64,000 nt of DNA from Flaccisagitta enflata. Its lineage: Eukaryota; Chaetognatha; Sagittoidea; Aphragmophora. This document shows, piece after piece, positions 25,650-34,900 of the stretch; position 1 is the first letter of the stretch, and each line of letters starts with the position of its first letter. The stretch lies in the NCBI GenBank assembly GCA_965153355.1, contig OZ231127.1, forward strand, positions 14,446,001 through 14,510,000, written 5' to 3'. Made by a program: the position numbers and the translations under genes. The notes under the pieces are model-generated. The model was given only the letters and a program-made list of their open reading frames with translations, searched no databases and was not told where the DNA came from.

Positions 25650-26060
25650 ACGATTGACCCAAAATCAAATTTGCAACAATTACAACTTTTCCACAATGTA
25701 TTCTGAATATCGCTCAATTAGCCGTTGCTGAGTAGTATCATATTATTCATATAGTTGTTACTAGGTGTGATGCTACCAAGCGTTGTCCAAACAAGCAATA
25801 TTTTTACTGATTATACTGTGAGAAAGTTGAAGCAAAATTGTTTTAAGCAATGTTTCTATACATTTTCTATTATGTATATTGATGTTACAGTGGGAATACA
25901 TCCAAATGTGTTTCCATAGCAACCAACCATCAAGGGCAATAAAGCAACCTTTTATTAGTTAATATCACAAATATAAGTCCTTTAGATTTATTCGTTTCTT
26001 TTTTATAAGAATCCCCCCGTATTTTCAAGAATAGACGTCTACTGTACCAGATTATTGATG
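25650..26060. mobile_element. Decayed relative of the TA element at 45079-45997
   Basis: Shares GTTGCT, TAGTTGTTACTAGGTGTGAT/TTGCTAGGTGTGATGC, AGCAATGTTTC/AGCAATGTTCC and the CATAGCAACCAA-type phrase in the same order with 45680-45890. Termini are lost. Confidence 0.5.
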
Positions 26061-26399
26061 TGCTGCTTAGACAAAAAAAAATAATGGGATCAATTTTATC
26101 CGACCACCAATTGCCACGGCATTTATGACACCTGAAACCCACTGCTGCTAGAAATATTGGACCACTCATCTGGAGAGCAAATAAAAAATCCAATTACACC
26201 GCTCGTTTGTTCACACAAGCTAAATATGCAGAGGTGCCTTTCCACTCTTTGTTGGCGTCACTAAGGCTTCCCACAGTAAGGACTGAGTCTCCATAAATGT
26301 GGCTGAAGGTTTTCCATGATTCGCACCGCAACAAAGGTACAATACTTCATAGCTAAAACAACGAATCTGATTCACGTCAAAATGTGGGGGAAAAGTTCG
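26061..26399. other. No gene recognised
   Basis: Short frames only. Confidence 0.45.
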
Positions 26400-26640
26400 T
26401 CATTTTTAGTCGCGGCCCCTGATGTGTCGGTCCGTCCGTCCATAAGTTGATCCGTAAAATTTCTGAAATGAAGTCTTCTTGTCTTTTTTGTTGAGCACAC
26501 GCAACTCTATATGAGGCTTTGTCAATCCGTCCGTCGGTCCGCTGGTCCATTTGTCCCTTGGTCCAATTGTCCATCGTTCCGTCAGCGCTCGAGTTGGAAA
26601 CGCGAAAAACGCGCATTTCTGAGGCTGCAGACTTTTGCCC
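26400..26640 (+). mobile_element. GTCY-hairpin element, two fragments
   Basis: TTTTTAGTCGCGGCCCC with GGTCCGTCCGTCC (26402-26440), then ACACGCAACTCTATATGAGG, GTCCGTCGGTCC and TTGGAAACGCGAAAAACGCG (26497-26620). Both lack the far end. Confidence 0.6.
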
Positions 26641-26943
26641 TGTATTGGGCTTGTTTATTCAACTACAGGCCCTGTAGTTTTTTTGTTTTGTTTTTTCGTT
26701 TTGTCCTTTTCCCCCTCCCCTAAAGCCTGCCCATGAATAAGAACACCAGTTGTAAAATACAAAATCTTTTTCCCTGTTTTGTTAATTCTCCAATGCAGAT
26801 GTGCAGGAACTGTGTTGGTATAACTTATACTATAAGTACCACACTCATCATTCTATATTTGATGTGTGATATTTTTTGCTTTTGCGCTTGTTTTTATTCA
26901 GATAAAAAGGTAAGTTTCATTTCTCCTCATCTCTAGGATCAAA

Positions 26944-27031
26944 ATGCGAGTTTTGTTGCTGCTGTTTCCATTGGTTCTATCCGCCTCTTCCGATCTTTAT
27001 GGATCGAAAACTTCTGATTTCTATGATAAAG
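26944..27031 (+). CDS. Exon 1 (signal peptide) of the discoidin-like gene
   Basis: ATG at 26944 follows CTAGGATCAAA. It encodes 29 residues with a hydrophobic core LLLLFPLVL and cleavage plausible after ASS. Donor GTAAAAC at 27032, phase 1. Confidence 0.6.
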
Positions 27032-30000
27032 GTAAAACGAGTCAAAAAGATTTTTTGTTTGTTTGTTTTGGAATTCAATTCGGTCAACTGATAGATTCTA
27101 TCAGTGATAGATACTACCTAGGAAAAAAACTCTTCGTTCACTTGATGAGGATGTTCATTTACTGAATAAATATCAAGTGAGTTGGTGTTTTCTTTCTTTT
27201 AGCCCGTCATCTGATGTCCCGCCTAGGCTATGACTGCTTCCATTTGGCTTAGTGACTGCTTCCTGAGTCCTAAGATGAATTATGCCAAGACATGTCACCA
27301 CAGCTTTAAACGGGATTTTTTTCAGCCATTCAGTTGATATCAATAATTGTTCCTGTTCCAGTTGCTTAGTTTCAGGCAAAACATTTTAAACTGTAAGGAA
27401 ATTGGGACTTAATTGGACACTCATATGTTGATTGTTATAAAACTCCATAACGATATACTAAATATACCAAAATAATGTTATGACTTGCATGTAAATGACT
27501 GCGCTTTTCAAAACAGATTCACTTCTGATTTTTCTGCATTTTCAAAAAAAGGTGGTCATCTTTAAATCGCTCTCATTTCTAAACGTTTTGAGCCACAGGA
27601 ACGGGATTGGTCCCAAATGGTAGAACTTTTGAAGAGATTTCTGAATCTCACCGATTTTCCCTACTTATTATTAACGGAAGTTAATCTATTCCTTCTTATA
27701 GGTGAACGAAGACTTATTTCCTAGGTAGTAAGTGCAAGACTGAAGAGACTGAAGAGACTAATAGCCACTTCTTGGGCAGCGGTGCCTGTGGCACCCAGGG
27801 CTGACATTTCTTACGTTTGTCCAAATGTAAGACAACCAAAGCCTTTCAAACAAATCTCCTGTTACCTCAGTTATGCCATCCCATGACTATCTCCAGCTTT
27901 GAAAGCCTTACCCTTGATCAAATTTAGACTGCTGAACGCCATCCCAAGCCTGCCGATTTCCACTCATTTCCAATCTCTAAGGTTCGATTCTTGTCCCCAC
28001 AAAGAGACTAATGAAATGAACCCCTGAATTAAAAGTCCTCGAAAGACGCTGTTCTACCCTCGCCCTACTACAACCCGCTATAACGGACCAAAGAGTAATG
28101 GAAATAGGCCTATAACGGAAGTGAATTCATTGTCATTTTATGTTATTTCTTTTTAAATGCATTTTTTTCAAATGGGGTTGTCTTTCGGTCTATAGGTCAG
28201 GTACTTGGTTAGTTGGTTGGTTGGGTGGTTGGTTGGTCCATTGGTTGGTCCATCTGTATGTCCAATATGCCCGTGCAAGTGCTAGTGCCAGTGGAGAAGT
28301 CCGTCTGTCTATCCACCTTACTTCTGATTATCTATCACACATAGCTTGAAATTCACTGCATGCAGAAACACAGTCAGGACACAACATTGCCTGAGTGAGC
28401 TTGTTTTTTCCAATTCTGGCAAAAACAAAATTCCGGATACAGCAGATATATATTGGTACCTAGACGTTCGTTATTGCGAGATTCAACTGTACTTCACTAT
28501 ACAGCAGCAATGCAGCATTGAAGAAGTGAAACTGTCATATCTTCCGTGTCTAAAAGATAAGGCTTTATCCAATAATTCTTGCATGTTGTTACAGGTATTT
28601 TCAGTCACACAACTCTACACCCCGCTTTGTCCATCCGTCCGTCCGTCTATCTGTCGGTAGGTTGGTCGGTCCGTCACTTTTTAGTTTTCTTTTAAGTTTC
28701 TCTTTGACCCCACTGCTCCTGCACAAATGCTTTAGTGACCGCATATACGGCCCCTGCCCACTTTCACGCGGCTGGGGTAGCCGTGTAGTCGGCCTTATTT
28801 TCGTTCTTTAGGTCAAGTCGGTGGTGGAAAAATACCATGGGATGTATCAGGAATGCATGAAATAAAACATCGGAGACGATTTCATGAGCTCATGACTAAG
28901 GGTAACGAATGAATGAATGAATGAATGAATGAATGAATGAATGAATGAATGAATGAATGAATGAATGAATGAATGAATGAATGAATGAATGAATGAATGA
29001 ATGAATGAATGAATGAATGAATGAATGAATGAATGGATGAATGAATCTATGGATGAATGAATCTACAATCTGCATGGTAGTAGCTCCCTGATTATGGGAG
29101 TATTTTTCAAATTTGGCACTTCTCCGTTGTATCAATCTCAAGTACTGTTCCTAAGCTTCAATTTCATGTGTATATCATCAAAAAAAATATTCGGGAAGTG
29201 TACGACCAAGGGGGTCAAAGGTCAGGGGGTCAAGTATGATCCCCCAAAAGGGGTCAAAATTTCAAAGTGGTCAAAATTAAATTCTGATTGCAGTTTTGGA
29301 TTCCTCTCAAAAAAGTAGCAAAAGAAAGTAGTCTTCTTATTTTGTATTTATCATTCTAAGTGGGTCAAAATTGGGGTCAAAGGTCAAAAACAACCCGGAT
29401 CTGACCTCTCGAGAGGTCAAAAATCAAAACTCGGTAAAACACAATTCTAAGACCAGTTTTGGAATCCTCATGAAAAATAAGACCAAAAATGTTATTACCA
29501 TTTTTTTTTTCAGCTAGACTATAAAGCTTCAAAATAACTTTCTCAGTCCTTAAATCTGCCCTCTCAGGCATTATGTATGTCCCAAAACTGCTTATTTATG
29601 CCTCAGAACCCCTGTGTTCTACAGGACTTTGTCCTCTTCGGGACCCGCCCAACCTCAAAATCAGTCCAATCATGCCTCATTTAGCCCTCTCTGGCCTCAA
29701 TCAACCCTCCTGAACTTTGAATCAGCCGTCCCCCCCCTAACCACCAAGCCTCTGATCAGCCCTCTCAGGCCTCAAGTTAGCTCTCTCAGACATCAAATTA
29801 GCCCTCCCAGCCCTTTAATCAGCCCTTTCAGACCACAAAATAGGCCTCTAAGGCTTCAGTTAGACTGTAAAGCTTCAAAATAACTTTCTCAGTCCTTAAA
29901 TCGGCCCTCTCAGGCATTATGTATCCCCCAAAACTGCTTATTTATGCCTCAGAACCCCTGTGTTCTACGGGACTTCGTCTCCTTCGGGGCCTGCCCAACC

Positions 30001-30713
30001 TCAAATCAGTCCTCTCAGGCCTCATTTAGCACTCTCAAGCCTTAATCAACTCTCTTTAACCTTAAATCAGCCCTCCCAGGCCTCAGATTTGGTCTCTCAT
30101 ACATCAAATCAGCCCTCCCAGGCCTCAAATCAGCCCTCTATCGTCTCAAGCCTCAAATCATTTTAAGTCATCTTAAGTCAATTAACTTCAATGGAAGTCT
30201 TTTTAGTTACACTGTATATAATTAAAGGACTTTGTAAGTCAAGCTCGCGACTTATAGGTGTTTGCCTTGTTGTTTTTCAATCTGTGTCCCTTTCTAGTCG
30301 CAGACACGCGACTCTACAAGCGACTACACTCGGTTTATCCATCCATCACTATTCAATGTTGAGATATTTAACAAGGCCGGATACACGGCCACCAGTTGCG
30401 GACAGTTGGGCAGGGGCGGAAATTCGCGTTTTCACAACTAGATCATTACCGACGGACCAACGGACGGACAGACAAAACCTCTTATAGAGTTTCGTGTCCG
30501 CAACTATAAACATATACCTTAAATATATCACTATATGCCAGAAAAATAAACGAACAAACAACTAAATGAATGAATAAACAAAATCCCCCTGTGTTCTACA
30601 GGACTTCGTCCCCTTCGGGGCCGCTGCCCTGCTTCCTCTCACTCCAATTCACAATCATGCAAAGCAGGGCAACGGGTATCGCTGACCACAAATTGCCCTT
30701 GGGCGACCTGTTC

Positions 30714-30793
<80 letters not shown>

Positions 30794-31536
30794 TCCACTA
30801 GTGCTAAGCAACTTTACAAGAGGGTATCTGTAGGTTGGAAGGTGGGAAGGTTGGGTTATTACACGGAATTTTGGGAGATGCGAAATTAGTGGAAATGATG
30901 CAATACTGCTCCTGCCAACCCACTTAGCAGCCCCCGTCCATATCTTTTAGTGCCCTGGCCCCATTTGAATGACTTCCCTTGCCCACCTGCAAGGGACTAC
31001 CCATAGGTAGTAAGTGAGGCGTCGCTCTTTGATTTTAGCATTATATGGCTTTATTCGGGTCAAAAGGTTATAACTGTTTTGCAGCGATAAAGCTTTTCTT
31101 AAAAGTTGAATTTAGGTTCAAGAGATATACAGCTAAATAGAGGGCTGATAAGAAGCATGTAAGGTCGATTTCCATGGCCATTCCGGACTAATTTTACGTT
31201 TTCAGATGGCAGAATTAAGTCTTATTATAAATAAATAAGTCCAAGTAGGTCAAGTAGGTGCGCCGTGTAGACTCTCAAAAATTTGCACCACCGACCAAAA
31301 ACAAGGCCGGATACACGGATACACGGCAATCCAGTCAAGGACGGTTGGGCAGCAGCAATAATGCAAAAAACGCTTGCAATTTAAAAACATTATGGACGGT
31401 CCGACGGACCGACTGACACGGCAAGGTGCGGAGTCGCGTGTCCGCGACTGAAGAAAACGTAAATGGACATGAGAAGGAAATTAGATGCTCGTGTTTTGAT
31501 AAGATTCATCAGCTATGGCCAGCTATGGCCAGCTAG

Positions 31537-31620
<84 letters not shown>

Positions 31621-31898
31621 AGAAAGCAAAACAAACTTATTATTGGTGGTCTCAATGACATAAGATGCCCTGTAGTTACCTTTGTCTTATCTAAGATCAA
31701 AAGCCTACATTTCAGTAAGACTGCCAACAGACCAACCGACAGACAGACATACCAACTCTATTCACGCGACTAAAAAGAAAAAGAAGAAGGTGACAACAAA
31801 GAAGAAAAAAGGAGATGAAAAAAAGACTAAGATGGAGAAAAAGACGATGAGGTAACGTGGGGTCATAATATCATTGTGACGGGTGGGCAGGGGTCACC

Positions 31899-31971
<73 letters not shown>

Positions 31972-34900
31972 CCAACAACAGCATCATAAATGCCCGTTAC
32001 TGCAAGCTAAAACCGCCAAAGTTGCGTTCACACGCTCTCGTTGAGGTTCGATTCAGCAAGAAATCTGTGTAATCGGCGGCTCAATTGGTGACACTCCCCC
32101 CTGTCACAAACACGCCTTGGTCTTACACTTCCACTTAATATATCGTTCTGATATTGTGCATAGGTCTAATAGACAGGTATAGCTCCCGTTTGAGTCCACG
32201 GAGATCTTGATCCGTCCTGAAATCAGGAAGCTAATGGTAGCGTTCAATTGATCTCTCATTGAATCAAAGTGTGGTCAATGAAAATAACCCATTTTGTCGC
32301 ATTTTCCTCTTGGCTCTTTTCACAGTCTCCATCCGACGTTTGGTCAAATATGACGGAACTCCCGAAGCGACTACAACCTATCGCTCGGGTACACCTGTAA
32401 TAGCTGTTAATATTTGGACAAATGAGTGGACCTATACATTCAATTTTACTCTCATTATTTAGTGCTCGCTATTGATGTCCGTAGGGACAAAGTTGGAATT
32501 GCCGCTAAAATCAAGGGAATCCAGGATTCCTTTACGAAAGCAAAGGAGAACAAGGCCGGATAAACAATTACCCAGTCACGTGCGGGTGGGCCGGGGCACT
32601 GGGTAGTGACTGTATTTCTAATCAAGTCATGGCCCATTGGGCAGGAGCTGGAGAGGAAAAACAACTTGTTATGTGTATACCGACTCAATGACGGACCAAA
32701 CAACAAACGTACAAAGTTCGAGGTATAGCAAAATATCTTTTGTAAGCTACTAAAGGCGCGTTTCTAATCACAGACAATCGCGTCACTTTACTGCGCTCTG
32801 CTTCACTAAACTTGCTTCCCTCGTTTGCTCTATTCATGGGTTTGCTTACTCACTTTGCTCACTCTTGGGACAGTGGAAATTTATGGATGAAAGTTGAAAC
32901 AACATTGCCTTTACGAAAAGAGGCCAGTATTCTCAAACATACAAAGAATGAAAGCCTTGAAAGCTTTCAATGATGTTTACTCCGAATTGCTCACACACGG
33001 TAAAAACAAGTTTGACGGAAATAAACGCGTTTTTTTTTTGTCACTAGAAACACGCCCTAAATAGAATTTCAGACTCGATTTGAGTACCGTATTTTTTCCA
33101 TTTAGCGCCCCCCCCCTCCAATTAGCGCCTCCCTCTTTTTCTTCTGGTGTTACACTTTTCAGTAGAGATTTGGACAGATATATTGCGTAAAATGATGAAA
33201 TAATACAAAATAATGAACCATTTTCACCGACATTCAAGCAAATATATGCAAGGAGCATCTCTATTTTGAGTCATATTTAGCGTTTTGATAGCCTTTCATG
33301 GAAAAAATGGTCTGAATGACAGTTTGTCTACAATACAAAGGGGGCGCTAATTGATGGGTTAAAAAGCAAAGTCATATTTCAGTTTCAAAAGCGCCCGGGG
33401 CGCTAATTAGAAAAAATACGGTATTTTAAAAATGAATTTTTTCCTTGCAATTTTCGTGTTCCATTTGCATAATCAGAGGCCTATCTACTCGCAAAATCAA
33501 TTTGAATTTGATCAAGGCAGAATGTCATCAATGCTGTCACTTTATAGAATGACTATGGTAGAAATCTCCTAAATTACCCCACGAAATTACAGTAACCAAT
33601 TCTACACAATTGCAGCGTTGATGACGTTGTGCCTAAGTCAAATCTGAATTCATTTTGTGAATTGATTGATTTCTAATTGCCACTTATGGAACATGAAAGT
33701 TGCTCGGAAACTTTTCACGCGACTTTGTCCATTGGTTGGTTGGTCGGTCAGTCACGTTTTAAACTTTTTTATGATTTAATTTTTTTGACCCCAATACTCA
33801 TGCCCAAATTGTCTAATGACCTCAAATATGGCCCCTGCCCACCCGCATGCGGCTTCGGTAGCCGTGTATCCGGCCTTGTTATCTTATGCCTCAATTGCCA
33901 AGACAATTGACGATTGTGATGATTTTTTTTTGTCCACATTTAACGATAGTCCTTCCTAACACTTCCTAGATGACAAGTCAGATCCGTCGAACGCATTTTT
34001 CGAGCCGAGCAAGGGTTTTTGGATGAGCACTCACTATACAATGCCACAGAGGCTTTGGTTTCGTTGGAGAGATGGCCGCAAAGTGAAAATCGTCAAAGTT
34101 GGCTTCCAAAACCGGAAATCTTATTACCACGTCACGTCACCAAAAAAGTGAGGACTATTCATCCAAGAATCGCATATGGTCAGCAGTACCCAATGCCCTG
34201 CTTGGGGTGATCGTGTGAAGTGGTGGAGTGAGAGCAGGGCAGCGGCAACAAAGGGCCAATGTCCTGCAGGACACAGGGGAGAATTTCAAGACCTTCTGAG
34301 AGGCATATTTTAGGCCTCAGATGACTGATTGAGGACATTTAAGGTTGATTTTAGGGCATGTGGCAAGATTTGAGTTGTTGACGGAAAACTTGAGGTATTG
34401 ACAGTAGGCTTGAGGCCTGGGGGGCAAATTTGAGGTACTGATGGCTAATTCGAAGCCCAGAGGGCTGATAGGAGGTCTGGAAGGCAAATTTGAGGCCTGT
34501 AGGGCACATTTGAAGTCTGGAGGGCAGATTTAAGGCCTGAAGCGCTGATTTGAGGCCTGGAGGGCAGATTTGAGGTACAAATCACATCAAATAAAACAAG
34601 TCTATTTTACAACATGAGCATTGGTTAGATAAGACAGTGTGCATTATGAAAAGTGGAACAATATCCCTCACTATACCCAAACTGAAATAAATGGAAGAGG
34701 GTCTTGTGAATCCTCACTGACTAGTTAATACGCACATGACGCCTAGTTTTCCATAAAACAGAATCTGAAAAACATTCCTTCTCAATCTAACCAAAAAGCA
34801 AACTGCTTACCAAAAGTAGTTAGGGCAATGATTGTTACTTTTAAACCAAAATTCATCAAAACACAGTAGGGGACATTTGTATACCACAGCTATCATCCCT

